A stretch of 64,000 nucleotides of DNA from Eledone cirrhosa (GCA_964016885.1 OZ024757.1:22297901-22361900); one strand, 5' to 3'. Counted from the first letter of the stretch, positions 9,916-20,572 are shown. Made by a program: numbers and translations. The notes: generated by a model not told the origin, from the letters alone.

Positions 9916-9995
9916 TTAGCCAATAATTGTTTCTACTTTTGGCACAAGGCCAGCAATTATCCCAGTATATTACTGGTGCTTTATTTTGACAAAAA
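9916..9995 (-). mobile_element. SINE-C fragment (tail only)
   Basis: The reverse complement ends GCTGGCCTTGTGCCAAAAGT and AGAAACAATTATTG, the diagnostic 3' end of the most abundant SINE in this window. Here it is cut after the TACTGG..TTTATTTT block. Confidence 0.8.
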
Positions 9996-10287
9996 CTGCA
10001 CTTTATTCTCATTGACACGATCTTCCTTGTAAATGTATTCATTAACATGCTGTGCTGAGATTGAGTTCCCCTTAAGGCTTTGAGAATTCAATGAAAAAAA
10101 TGACCCCAGTGTATCTTATTTTAAATCGTGAAATAGATGAACTTTTTAAGGAAGTTTTTTTCAAGATTTTCTCAAGAACTTTCTCATGGATATTGAGAAC
10201 TAGATATGAACTTGATAATTACTATTTTTCTTTTTTTTAGTGTATTAAATTTTCTCATGGTAACATGAAGTTAAAGTTTTAATGGGT

Positions 10288-10468
10288 TTCTTAATAATTG
10301 TTTCGACTTTTGGCACAAGGCCAGCAATTACCCAGTGCATTACTGGTACTTTATTTTATCGACCCCATAAGGATGAAAGGCAAAGGTAACCTCGGCGGGA
10401 TTTGAACTCAGACCGCAAAGGGCCGCAACTCTATGTTGCAAAGCATGGTGTCTGATTTGCCACAGAGA
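10288..10468 (-). mobile_element. SINE-C, nearly complete
   Basis: Minus strand: a degraded head, the B-box-like region GAGTTCAAATCCCGCC, then GGTTACCTTTGCCTTTCATCC, GGTCGATAAAATAAAGTACC and the GCTGGCCTTGTGCC tail. tRNA-like promoter boxes followed by a fixed body mark a Pol III SINE. Confidence 0.85.
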
Positions 10469-10706
10469 CATAAGATGGAGGAGACAATAAAAAAGGTAGT
10501 GTTGCATTGCATTGTCTGTTCTGGTACTTTGTGTCTCGAGTTCAATTCCCTGACTGTACAGCAGTCACATCACTAGTAATGGCGACTGTGAAATCCTGAC
10601 ATCAAGTCATTTGTAAAACAAAAGAGCACTCATGAAAGTTGTGAAGTTACGTGGCTTAGTGGTTAGAGAAAATGGATATATTTCATGGAGTAAGAGAGGA
10701 GCTGAT

Positions 10707-10893
10707 GCATAATTGTTTCTACTTTTGGCACAAGGCCAGCAATTATCCCAGTGTATTACTGGTACTTTACTTTATCGACCCCATAAGGATGAAAGGCAAA
10801 GTTAACCTCGGCTGGGGAATTGAACTCAGACCATAAAGGGCCGTAACTCTTTGCTGCAAAGGATGGCGTCCGACCCTCTACCGACACTGCCAA
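10707..10893 (-). mobile_element. SINE-C, full-length-like
   Basis: Minus strand from GGCAGTGTCGGTAGAGGGTC through the B box to the AGAAACAATTAT end. Confidence 0.88.
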
Positions 10894-11230
10894 ATGTGAT
10901 TTGTTTTCAAGAAGATGAGCTGAGCATAAGATGTCAGCATCTTGATAAAGTAGAGTGGATGTAAAAATTGTGGAAGGTGCAGTAGTAAACAAATCTGGGA
11001 ATTTGTTAATTAATTCCTTCCATGAGTTGCCTAATTGACAGAGTGGTTAGAAAAGTGGCTAGAATGATTTGTGGTACTTATTCTGAGCTCTGAGATCAAA
11101 TCCTGCCAAGGTCAACTTTGCCTTTCAACTTTGTACATTCAAGTATGTATTTACGTATGGCATGTATGTATGTCTGTGTAAGTATGTTTGTATGTGTGTG
11201 TATGTATATATATATATATGGAGGCATATG

Positions 11231-11573
11231 GAGGCACATGGCTTAGTGGTTAGAGCAGTGGCCTTGCAATCGAAAGGTTGTGAGTTCAATTCTCAGACCG
11301 GGTGATGTGTTGTTTCCTTGAGCAAGACACTTTATTTCACATTGCTCCAGTTTACTCAGCTGTAGTAATGAGATGATAGGACTGGGGTCCATATCATTCC
11401 ACTGCAAAGTGGTCGTGGAGGTGCCACGGAAAAAAAAAAGCACCCAGCACTCACTGTAAATGAGGTTGGTGTTAGGAAGGGCATGCAGCTGTAGAAATCA
11501 AGCCAGAATCAGTTGCCGTCCCACCCTTGCAAGCAGGGAAAAGTGGACGTAAAATGATGATGATGATGATGAT
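11231..11573 (+). mobile_element. SINE-A, long tRNA-headed SINE with LINE-like tail, complete
   Basis: Head: GGCACATGGCTTAGTGGTTA fits a Pol III A box and GTTGTGAGTTCAATTCTC a B box. Body: CTTGAGCAAGACACTTTATT and TTGCTCCAGTTTAC. Tail: a CACTGCAAAGTGGTCGTGG unit, GCACCCAGCACTCACTG, GAGGTTGGTGTTAGGAAGGG, CCACCCTTGCAAGCAGGG and GGACGTAAAATGATGATGATG. The tail from CACTG onward matches the LINE 3' UTR at 1559-1840, so this SINE probably borrows that LINE's machinery. The 66-aa minus-strand frame inside it is not a gene. Confidence 0.9.
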
Positions 11574-11701
11574 ATGTATATTTGTATATGTGCATGTACT
11601 TATGCATATAAGTTTGTATGTATATATGAATGAATAGGTATGTATCTTTTTATGTATGTATGTATCTTTGTTTTCCCCTACTTATACTACATAACTAAAT
11701 A

Positions 11702-11832
11702 AGATATAATTGTTTCTACTTTTGGCACAAGGCCAGCAATAACCCAGTAGATTACTGGTACTTTATTTTATCGAGCCCGTATGGATGAAAGGCAAAGTTA
11801 ACCTCGGCGGGATTTGAACTGAGAATAAGAAG
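11702..11832 (-). mobile_element. SINE-C, 5'-truncated
   Basis: Tail, GGTCGATAAAATAAAGTACC-type block and B box are present. The head is absent. Confidence 0.85.
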
Positions 11833-11930
11833 ATATAATGATCCCGGAAAACGAGTTTATGTCTGCACCTAATCTGGACTTAATCCTGGTTTCAATTTTA
11901 TTTTGTATAATATTGCACATGCATTAACAC

Positions 11931-12142
11931 TTAAGCGTTTAAACTGGCCGTCTCTGGCCAGAATTCTCTCACCTCTTTCTCTACAAACTGGCTGCAACCG
12001 GCCGCTCATGCTGATGTTAAGGTATTGTTCTCAAAATAAATAGTATTAAAATCTCAGAGATGTGATATAATTATGTGAAGTAAAGTCTTTACTGCAAATG
12101 TACAATTGTAAATATAGAGTAATGCAAATGCTAAAGGGTTAA
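11931..12142. mobile_element. piggyBac-like TTAA MITE, minimal copy (P1)
   Basis: Starts TTAAGCGTTTAAACTGGCC and ends GCTAAAGGGTTAA, so TTAA lies at both ends with imperfect inverted CCCTTT-type termini. Interior landmarks: GGCCAGAATTCTCTC, AACTGGCTGCAACCGGCC, AAGGTATTGTTCTCAAAATA and the GTAAAGTCTTTAC hairpin. TTAA duplication and CCCTTT ends are hallmarks of the piggyBac superfamily. With no ORF in 212 bp, it is a non-autonomous derivative. Confidence 0.8.
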
Positions 12143-12189
12143 GGAAAGTCACTACAGAAATGTACTTTTATAAATATATATTTTTGGTA

Positions 12190-12560
12190 CATATGTTAGC
12201 ACAAATTGGTGTATATACATATGTGTGTGTGTGTGCGCGCACAAGTGTTTGTGTATATATCTACCTATGTGTGTGTGTGTGTGTGTATGTGTGTGTGTGT
12301 TTGCATATGCTCCAATATATTTCGAACTTGAAGCTCTGTCTGAAGTTATAAATATGTAACAAATAGCAAGCATGTATGTTGTATGTGTGTAAGTAATTCT
12401 ATAAATATATATATGCGTACATATGTCTGCATGTATATATACACACACACACACACATATATACACACACACACACACATATAGGTACATATGTGTATGC
12501 ATGTATATGTGTGTATATATATAGATATATAGATATAAATATATGCATAGGTTTTTTAAA
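12190..12560. repeat. (TG)n/(TA)n/(CA)n tract
   Basis: Mixed dinucleotide runs produce several spurious open frames on both strands. Confidence 0.85.
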
Positions 12561-12678
12561 TACATATCTGCTCTGCTCTCTTTGAAGTAGATATATTAGT
12601 CTGCTATTATATTGCTGTCTATTTATATGGACAACTAAACCAATAAATGGACACAATATTAGACTACATACATTGTTG

Positions 12679-12679
<1 letters not shown>

Positions 12680-12714
<35 letters not shown>

Positions 12715-13011
12715 TATACATAGATAAACATATACATACATATTTACCTATATTCATGACATGTGTATTGGCATATGTATTTATCTCTTTATATCAATAT
12801 CTGTCAGTATATATATATATATATATATATAATGTGTGTGTATTTATGTATGTAACCATATGCTTGGATAAAAGGAAACATGTGAAAGTCTTCATTCATG
12901 CTTATATAAATATACATAATTATATACACACATCTATGTGCACTGATGTATGAACTTATATTAATAAAAATGCTCATTCAAATTCACACTCAGCTATTTA
13001 TATATATATAC

Positions 13012-13062
<51 letters not shown>
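12680..13062. repeat. (TA)n-rich region
   Basis: (TA)n at 12680-12710, 12808-12832 and 13012-13052, with AT-rich spacers. No gene seen. Confidence 0.85.
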
Positions 13063-13071
<9 letters not shown>

Positions 13072-13230
13072 CCAAGGCTCTGATACCATCAACACTATAA
13101 ACACAGAGCTGGCATATCTAAGAACTGACTAACTGCCTGATGAGGTCATAGCCATTCAATGGCTATCATCGAAATATATATATAGCAGTAAATAAAGGAT
13201 TATGAGTTCATGCAATTGACTTATGTTTCG

Positions 13231-13235
<5 letters not shown>
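13063..13235 (+). mobile_element. Hammerhead-carrying element between (TA)n tracts
   Basis: A moderately GC-balanced 170-bp segment lies between two (TA)n tracts and includes CCAAGGCTCTGATACCATC, the H4 ribozyme and a tail with GGATTATGAGTTCATGCAA and TTATGTTTCGTCAC. No ORF. Confidence 0.6.
13132..13189 (+). ncRNA. Type-I hammerhead ribozyme candidate H4
   Basis: Stem I ACTGC (13132-13136) pairs with GCAGT (13185-13189). Core CTGATGA is at 13137-13143. Stem II 13144-13170 pairs GGTCATAGCCAT with ATGGCTATCATC (one mismatch, one G-U) around a TCA loop. GAAA is at 13171-13174, stem III is the self-complementary ATATATATAT, and U-A at 13183-13184 is the cleavage site. Stem I differs from the TTTTAT family, so this is a separate lineage. 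Confidence 0.78.
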
Positions 13236-13303
<68 letters not shown>

Positions 13304-13310
13304 CTACAGT
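13236..13310. repeat. (TA)n microsatellite
   Basis: About 70 bp of TA repeats at 13236-13302. Confidence 0.95.
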
Positions 13311-13537
13311 TATATGGATGTGTAACTACAGTTATATATACATGGCAAGAGAGATATATCATTTTCATCATCAAAACCTCCATTTTCCCATGCTAAGTTG
13401 AATGGTTACCACAGAACAAATCAATATTAATCAGTGCTACTGACCTCCCCATTGGGCTGGGAGCCTGCATCTTATTTACTCATATATACACAAAAATAAG
13501 CGGAGGAATATGTAACCAAAGAAAAACCTATCGATGA

Positions 13538-13581
<44 letters not shown>

Positions 13582-13720
13582 ACCTAAACAATACACTGAT
13601 TCACTGCCTCAGATTATAAAGGGGTTTGGATTTTTACCCATCTTTCAGACATAAAATAGTCGGTCGGCTTATATTTGGATTGTCTTATATTTGAGTATAT
13701 ACAACATATATGTTCACACA
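13311..13720. other. Unassigned spacer with (TA)n
   Basis: A (TA)n run lies at 13541-13580. The part 13600-13700 shares short phrases with 9020-9110. Otherwise not recognised. Confidence 0.35.
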
Positions 13721-14180
13721 CTAAACAGAGTGTACTGGGTGTATTTTATCGGGGTACCGATGTTAGGGAGGTTCTTGTGTCTTTGACAAAACTGTAGAGC
13801 CTCCTCAAATATTTGTTTTGTACATTTGTCATGACTGGATGCCCATTCTATCAGAAATCACTTTACAGAGCGTGCTGGGTGTATTTTATCATGGCATCAA
13901 CATGAGAGAGTTTATTGAGCCCTTGACACATCTAAAGAGTTCTTTAATTGACAAGGTTTCTACACCTGGATGCCCTTCTTATCAATCACTTTACAGAGTC
14001 TACTAGGTGCATTTTCTCAGCATCCCAGCACTAGAGAGGCTGTTGTGCAGTGACCGAAGAGTTCTGGCAAATGTTTTGGTGTGGTTGCTACAGCTGGAAG
14101 CTCTTCTAATCACCAACCATTTTCCAGTGAGTGCTGGGTGTGTTTTATCATTGCACCAGCACTAGGGAGGTTGTCAGTCA
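13721..14180 (-). repeat. Tandem array of about 130 bp derived from a LINE/SINE tail, four units
   Basis: Copies of TGCTGGGTGTATTTTATCA begin near 13733, 13872, 14000 and 14133. Each is followed by an AGCACTAG-GAGG block and ends with CTGGATGCCCTTCT and a CACCAACCATTT-like block. The last two motifs in the order CTGGATGCCC, CACCAACC, GTGAGTGCTGGGTG are the reverse complement of the tail on SINE-A and its partner LINE, so the array appears to be an old tail-derived expansion. Confidence 0.65.
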
Positions 14181-14242
14181 TTGATTTGTGTGTATACATT
14201 TATATTGAATAGTACTTGCTGTGCAGCAGCTACAATTCTTTT

Positions 14243-14298
<56 letters not shown>

Positions 14299-14402
14299 AA
14301 ATCACTATGAAAAAATGGTATGCAAGAGAAAATGTACAAGTCACAAAGGAAAAGTTACATTAATAATATAATATATTAGATGCACGCATATAAAAACATA
14401 CA

Positions 14403-14433
<31 letters not shown>

Positions 14434-14640
14434 GGAATATATATATATATATGGAAGAAGTGACAATTATATCTTCACACAAGCAAACACGCACACACAC
14501 CAACACGCGTATATGCATATACATGTATATATATATTCCTATTTCAAGACAGATGGTGGACATACATGCATATGTATATATATATATACATATATTCATA
14601 AACAATTTCAATGAATGAATGAAGTCTGTTCTTGTTCATT
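14181..14640. repeat. (TA)n-rich region with (CA)n
   Basis: (TA)n at 14249-14296, 14412-14452 and around 14570. The short open frames here are microsatellite translations. Confidence 0.8.
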
Positions 14641-14814
14641 GTTGGAGCTTATAGTAATGGAACAACGGAACAACACAGCTTCTTAACAATGGTACACAGA
14701 AATAACCAGGATAAAAAGTTCCAAAATATCTCCACGTACATATGATTTGCTAAAATAGTTTTTGTTGCAATATATTATATTTTTTTTCCTTCTTTAAGCC
14801 GCCTTTTTTAACAG

Positions 14815-14856
14815 ATGGCAACGAGGACACGAAACTACTGTGGAAAAGGCATGCAG
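14815..14856 (+). CDS. Candidate internal exon 1 of an unidentified host gene (42 nt)
   Basis: A T-rich tract and AACAG acceptor precede the segment, and GTATAA follows it. Entered with two bases completing a codon, it reads GNEDTKLLWKRHA without a stop and leaves one base. Length 42 is a multiple of three, so it keeps phase. The two candidate exons downstream (52420 and 56085) need exactly this phase: the last G plus AC at 52420 would give Asp. I do not recognise the protein. The frame starting at its own ATG is also open, so the evidence is splice signals plus phase agreement only. Confidence 0.4.
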
Positions 14857-15148
14857 GTATAACATTTTTATGTGTCTCAAAGGAAGAATACTTTAATCTT
14901 TTCATTACCATATTTTTTATGATTGTCAATTAAATGAAGAATTTAGAAGGATATAATAGGATAACTAACTTTCATATTATTAAGATGGTGTTTGGAACAT
15001 AAGTCAACAAATTTCTGACATAAAGTTATGATGGAAGGTTTTTAGGAAAATATAAACAATTAAACCCTTTCTCTACCATATTTCTATGATTTTTAAGAAT
15101 TTAATAATATAACTAACTTTCATTATTACTTGGTGGATTGGCATTATA
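14857..15148. mobile_element. AT-rich repeat with TTAACCCTTT-type ends (family T2), old copies
   Basis: Contains the recurring phrases TAACTAACTTTCATATTATT, AACATAAGTCAACA and TTATGATGGAAGGTTTTTAG, then TTAAACCCTTTCTCTACCAT. These recur in order through 16380 and elsewhere in the window. Confidence 0.55.
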
Positions 15149-15633
15149 AGGGCGGTGGATTGGCAGTATCGGTAGAGGGTCGGACACCATGCTTTCTAGC
15201 ATAGTTACGTCCCTTTACGGTCTGAGTTCAAATCCCGCCAAGGTTAACTTTGCCTTTCATCCTTACGGGGTCGATAAAATAAAGTACCAGTAATGTACTG
15301 GATAATTGCTGGCCTTGTGCCTAAATTATTACTCGGATTATGCTTTCCAGCATAGTTATGTCCCTTTACGATCTGAGTTCAATTCCCAGTTAACTTTGCC
15401 TTACGGGGTCGATAAAATAAAGTACCAGTAATTGCCGGCCTTGTGCCAAAAAGTAGAAACAATTATTACTAATGGACATGCTTTCCAGCATAGTTACGTC
15501 CCTTTACGATCTGAGTTCAAATCCCGCCAAGGTTAACTTTGCCTTTCATCCTTACGAGGTCGATAAAATAAAGTACCAGTAATGTACTGGGTAATTGCTG
15601 GCCTTGTGCCGAAAGTAGAAACAATTATTACTA
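15149..15633 (+). mobile_element. SINE-C tandem trimer
   Basis: A complete copy (15149-15331, from GGTGGATTGGCAGTATCGGT to the GCCTTGTGCC tail) is followed by two head-truncated copies (about 15340-15470 and 15474-15633) that both start at ATGCTTTCCAGCATAGTTA. The second copy has lost part of the body. This same-orientation chain suggests a local duplication, not three independent insertions. Confidence 0.85.
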
Positions 15634-16380
15634 AGTTTGTATTTTGAACATAAGTTAACAAAGGTTCTTACATAAAAGTATGCTGGAAGGTTTTTAGATA
15701 AATATAAACGCTTTAACCCTTTTGTTACCATATTTCTAATGAAAGACATTGCCTAGAATGTTTAAATCAAGAATTGAGAAGGATTTAACAATATAACTAA
15801 CTTTCCCATTATTAAGATATTGTTTGGAACATATGTTAACAAAGGTTCTTACATGAACTCACTCTTTTATTAACATATATCTAATGAAAGAGCCTGTCTC
15901 TGGTTTTCATTTAAATCAAGAATTCTGAAGAATTTAGTTATATAACTAACTTTCTCTTTATTAAGCTGTTGTTTGGAGCCTAACTTAACAAAGTTTTTTA
16001 CATAAAATTATGATGGAAGGTTTTTAGATAAATACAAACACTTTAATTAAAAATATGGTAACGAAAGAGTTAAAGACACTGTCTATGTTTTTCAAATAAT
16101 TTCCAAAACAAGAATTTTGTAGGATTTAGTAATTTAACTAACTTTCTCTTTATTAAGTTGTTTTTTGGAGCATAACTTATAGGTTCTTCAGATAAATATA
16201 AACACTTTAACCCATTCGCTACTGTATTTCTATGATTTTAAATATTTAATAATATAACTAGCTTTCTCCTCATTAAAATGGTGTTTGGAACATAAGTTAG
16301 CAAGGTTCTTACATAAAGTTATGATGAAAGGGTTTTAAGTAAATATAAACACTTTAGCCCTTTTGCTACCATATTTCAAC
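15634..16380. mobile_element. Series of T2-family AT-rich repeats, about five copies
   Basis: Units of about 160-210 bp hold TTAACCCTTTTGTTACCATA, TTTCTAATGAAAGACA, TTTAATAATATAACTAACTT, TTAAGATATTGTTTGGAACA and TTATGATGGAAGGTTTTTAG. At 16045-16070 the inverted end AAATATGGTAACGAAAGAG followed by TTAA is seen, so the family has inverted termini with TTAA. It differs from family P1 except for the TTAACCCTTT end. Confidence 0.6.
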
Positions 16381-16385
16381 CAAGC

Positions 16386-16590
16386 TCAGGGATGTAATCC
16401 AGCCATCTTGTTCAGGGGCACCTCTGGGTCTCCTAATGGTTGGTTTAAATCTATCCAATGATTTTGAAACATTTTAACCACATGTCCATAGGACCAGAGC
16501 TGTGATCTCTTGATGCAGAGAAGAAGCAAATGTACCGGGAGCAATTCCCTGATCTTCAAGTTATGCACACTTTAGAGGAACCCCATACCG
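16386..16590 (-). pseudogene. Decayed LINE C-terminal fragment of a third type
   Basis: The minus frame reads IRELLPVHLLLLCIKRSQLW and SYGHVVKMFQNHWIDLNQPL, then a degraded RGRP-like stretch and, in another frame, RWLDYIPELGW. The order IKRSQLRW-GHV-RM, a PLGDPE-type spacer and W.DYI..L.W is that of another non-LTR retrotransposon lineage. Frameshifted and 5'-truncated. Confidence 0.65.
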
Positions 16591-17342
16591 GCCATTTTTA
16601 TTTGCGATTATTTTATTTTATCATTACTCAACAATCTAAGATATTTCAGTTTTAATTTAAAACTGAACATTTGACATTATACATACATTTAAAAATACTA
16701 AAAACTGATTTAAAACAGAACAAATTAAAAAGTGGAAAACGATTTCTGGTAAAAATTTAAAGTTCAAATTGTTGATTTTTCAGGATTTTTTCCCTATCGA
16801 ATGAAATAAAAATTAATAGTATTTAAAAGTAAAAAAAAAAAACAAAAAAAACACTGCATATTAAATTTTTGAATTAAATTGACTGCAGATTTTAATTTAG
16901 TTTTTCTCCAGCTAAGTCATTTATCCTTCATTTAACTAGGAAATCTGAAACAATTCCACTCCAAATTTACATGTGTATGTGTATGCACACACACATTCTT
17001 TTTCCCGCCCTCTCACCCCCACCCCCCAAACTAACATATACATATGTTAGTTTGGTGTGTAACAACAGTTAGAGGTGATGTGCTGTTTGAAGCACTCAAC
17101 GTGGTCCATTTCATCTGGGTTGTATTCCAGTGTTACAGCTGTAGTGTGCAGAGTGTAATTATGTCTTTTCACATATAAGTTCGCATATGAAATGAGATGT
17201 CAATAAAAGAGTCGAGCCCCGTCACCTTCATTGTACCACGAGCTGATTGATATTGAAACAACTGTAATGTACAAATAAAGTTTGTACATATGCTGCAACA
17301 CTCACTTTGACCCTTTTAATTCTCTCTCTCTCTCTGTATATA
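16591..17342. other. Unassigned AT-rich sequence
   Basis: Lacks recognised repeats apart from A-runs near 16830 and the short inverted repeat AACTAACATATACATATG-TTAGTTT near 17028-17055. No coding evidence. Confidence 0.35.
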
Positions 17343-17697
17343 TCATCATCATCATCATCATCTTTGTTTAATGTCCATTATCCACGCTAGCATGGGTTAG
17401 ACGGGAGTTGTCCCACTTGAGGCAAGGCTGGTCGGGTGACCATGTCTCACTCATATAGGACTATCTGGCAGGTTTTCTACGGCTGGATGCCCTTTCTAAC
17501 ACCAACCACATTCACAGTGTGGAACTGGGAACTTTTTACCGTGTTACCTACACAGCCACATTACAGCGTGGACTGTGTGTGTTTTTTTTTTGTCGTGACA
17601 CCTACACGAACTCGATCTCATTTTCTCGTGCTGTTGGTGGGAGTGGGAGGATAGGGTAGGGGTAGTAGATTGGGGTGTATATTTGGTTAAGAGGTGC
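17343..17697 (-). mobile_element. LINE 3' UTR and (ATG)n tail
   Basis: Minus strand after the stop at 17698: imperfect copies of the CACTGTAAAGTGG-type unit near 17530-17600, a GGTTGGTGTTAGAAAGGGCA block, and CCATGCTAGCGTGGATAATG followed by an (ATG)n tail. It is the end of the ORF fragment at 17698-18189. Confidence 0.8.
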
Positions 17698-18189
17698 CTA
17701 CTGACTGTAGGTTTCACTTTGTACATAGGCAAGGCGGGTCTTCTGTATTACTGCGTAGCGCCAAAGATCTCGGTCCAGAGACATTGTCTTAGAGAGATGT
17801 AAGTGTGTGAGGTCGGAATTTATCAGATCATCCCAGGTTTTTCTGGGTCTACCTACTCCGTAACTACCATCAATTTTGATCGCCCTGCACTTTTTTATGC
17901 AGCTGTCGTCTTTCATGCACATCACGTGACCATACCAACGTAGTCTTCTCTTAAGTAAACAGCATCTGATCCCTCTTATTCCTAATTTCTCACTTAGTTC
18001 ATTTATGCTTTGCTGTTCACGTATATTACTATTACACATCCAACGGAGCATGCATGCTTCGTTCCTTTCCAGTCTACGCAGGTCCTCTGCATGTAATGCC
18101 CACGTCTCACTGCGATGTAGGATTGCTGTTCGTATACAGGCATCATACAATCTGCCTTTCATTTTTAGAGAGAAACCTTTTGTGGCCAA
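17698..18189 (-). pseudogene. LINE ORF2 C-terminal fragment, best preserved in window
   Basis: 163 residues without a stop: KMKGRLYDACIRTAILHRSE, TWALHAEDLRRLERNEACML, RWMCNSNIREQQSINELSEK, then RRLRWYGHVMCM and GRPRKTWDDLINSDLTHLHL, ending in a stop at 17698. This is the region after the reverse-transcriptase palm in non-LTR elements. It is homologous to 1141-1526 but keeps about 40 more residues at the front. The endonuclease and catalytic palm are absent, so it is a 5'-truncated insertion. The opening Met is an internal residue and not the start of the real protein. Confidence 0.88.
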
Positions 18190-18870
18190 CAGCGGTATAA
18201 GCTCTATATATACAGAGAGAGAAATATATTTAATTATTAATTGTAATTACTGTTTTGACCAAGGTAGCTTAACAGACTAATAATTAAACAATTATCCAGG
18301 TTTTTCCCCCATTTCCAATGAACCAAGGATCACATTATTCAAGGAGTCTCTACCCAAATATAACAAAGTGTGGTAAGAGGTTGAATTTTAGCTGCTATTT
18401 CTAACACATTGAACGACCAAGTAGAGGTTAGCCTAATTACACTAACATTTTAGCAAAAACTACTTTAGGTGATATGAAATAATTTTAGTGTGTTCTGTAT
18501 GAATATGAAATTATTTTGGCTCCATCACGTCCACATTTTGATCTACAAAATATCCCACATATACTACATTTTCAGAAAAAAGTGTCTAATCTTGTGAACG
18601 TATTTTATTAATGTACTAAATTACAATCAATTACTTAAAATAACAATATACACTTAGAAAAACCTTACCACAAAAAATTTACAGCAAAGAAAAGGAATGG
18701 ATACCCAACCATCCACCTAAGGGGCTGTTTAATGCATGGTCCCATAACTCCTGGTGTATCATAGGGGTATCATATTGACATAGAGCATTTTTAAACCCTG
18801 GCATTTTTAAATCCTGGCAGAGCCCAGTTGTTTCCAGGTCTGAATACAGCAAATTTCTTTCAGAAAAGAT
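18190..18870. other. Unassigned sequence
   Basis: A short (TA)/(GA) stretch occurs near 18205-18235. I find no gene or named repeat in the rest. Confidence 0.35.
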
Positions 18871-18879
18871 AGAAAATGA

Positions 18880-19048
18880 GATAATGGAAGGGAGAAAAGA
18901 GATATAGAGGAAGAATCGACCTCAGTACTTGACCGGTACTTTTTTTTATCGACTTTGAATGGATGAAAGGCAAAGTTGAACTCAGAGAGTGGCGAGCTGG
19001 AACCTTAAAGCATTCTGTCTGACATTCTAATGACTCTGCCAATTCACT
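18880..19048 (-). mobile_element. Old SINE-C-like copy, strongly diverged
   Basis: Minus strand keeps CTTTGCCTTTCATCCATTC, a CGATAAAAAAAAGTACCGGT block and a head near AATTGGCAGAGTCATTAGAA. This TACTTGACCGGTACT subfamily also appears at 5790 and 32640. Confidence 0.6.
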
Positions 19049-19667
19049 GCCTGCTACTTTATATATCAGAATTGAAAACATTATTTGCTACTTATGAAGC
19101 ATTAGTGGAACATTTCAGATTAATAGTAACTATATAGTATAGATTTTATATTTATCAAAAAAATATGATTTTGATTTTAGAAAAAAAAGTGGTTAAGAAC
19201 AATCTTTGAAAACAATCACAACAATTTTTTTTTTTATTATTAAATAAACTAAAATATGTTTTTATAAGAAGGAAATAAATTCAGCCATTCAGTACTACAA
19301 GAAATATTTTATTTTCAATTCATGTCCAAAATTTTATTTATTGTGGGTCAAAGTTACAGTTTAAATGAAATTCATTGCTCTTACTTTAGGGCTGACTATA
19401 AATTACAACAGATCGGTGAAGTGATATAAATTTTTATTTTTTTCACCATCATATAAATGGGATATTTATATCATTCGAAAATTTTAGTGTTTTATTAGTA
19501 TGAAGGATGTTTTGGAGGTATAGAAGAAGAAATAAAATATAAATATGACTGAATCATAATATTATTGCTTAGAGAGAAAAAAATATATTGGATATCAAAT
19601 TGTGAGGTGGAGTGAATAGAGAAGAATATCATTTCAAAGAGAGATATTAGTCAGCTATTATCTATCA

Positions 19668-19699
<32 letters not shown>

Positions 19700-20263
19700 C
19701 TTCTGTCTCTCTGACCAAGCTCTGGTTTGATGTCAATCAAAGCAAAAGCTTGTCAAAAGAGTGCAGGCTCAGTATTTGATGCATCACTTTCAGGAAATCT
19801 TCTTTGAATTCTAAGGGAAGGAAATTGATGATGGGTCAACTGGAGTTCAGGTAGAAACTCCACTGATTCTGAACACAGAAATTAATGAGTTTGTATTTAT
19901 TTAAAGTTTATGCAGAAGAAAGTTTGTCTAAACGACATTTTCATTGGAAACTTTTGCAGTGAGTTTCCAAAAAGAAAGCGAAAATTTTGATATCAATTCT
20001 TAATATTGTATTATATGCAGTAATTTTAGAAATAAGACTGTAAGTTTATGACCTGCTCTAACCCTACAATATATTTAAAATATACACTTGAAGGTTGTTA
20101 ATAATTCAATATTTAAATAAGAAATGTTTTATAAAATGAAAAATGAAAGAGAAATTTTGTTTAATGGTAACCCACCCATTGCTAAGCTGTGTAAGCTGGA
20201 GATAGTTGCTTCTGACAGGACCTGTTGGAAGGCATGTTTGTGGACTCTGCCCCTATGTCCCTT
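19049..20263. other. AT-rich region, no recognised gene
   Basis: A (GTCT)n run lies at 19665-19705. I saw no splice-bounded open frame or dispersed family here. The start of a 156-aa open frame at 20124 lies here but it soon runs into the purine tract. Confidence 0.4.
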
Positions 20264-20572
20264 CCAAGAAGAAGAAGAAAAAGAAGAAGAAGAAGAAGAA
20301 AAAGAAGAAGAAGAAAAAGAAGAAAAAGAAGAAGAAGGAGGAGAAGGAGAAGAAGAAGAAGGAGGAGAAGGAGAAGAAGAAGAAGAAGAAGAAGAAGAAG
20401 GAGGAGGAGGAGGAGGAGGAGGAGGAGGAGGAGGAGAAGAAGAAGAAGAAGGAGGAGGAGGAGAAGGAGGAGGAGAAGAAGAAGAAGAAGGAGAAGAAGA
20501 AGAAGAAGAAGAAGAAGAAGAAGAAGGAGAAGAAGAAGGAGAAGGAGAAGAAGAAGAAGAACACCAACAACA
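20264..20572. repeat. Polypurine (GAA)n/(GGA)n tract of about 300 bp
   Basis: The plus strand is almost entirely A and G in GAA, AAA and GGA triplets. Six frames translate to poly-Glu/Gly, poly-Lys, poly-Arg, poly-Leu, poly-Ser/Pro or poly-Phe, so none is evidence for a gene. Such mirror-rich homopurine DNA can adopt triplex structures. Confidence 0.95.

Noticed and set aside
9860..9935. Possible exon after CTCTTCAG at 9869-9876
   Set aside because: The phase-compatible frame is open for about 18 codons, but no donor follows and the stop lies near SINE sequence.
11231..11310. tRNA gene at the SINE-A head
   Set aside because: A and B boxes are present, but the sequence does not close a cloverleaf with an acceptor stem by eye and continues into the SINE body.
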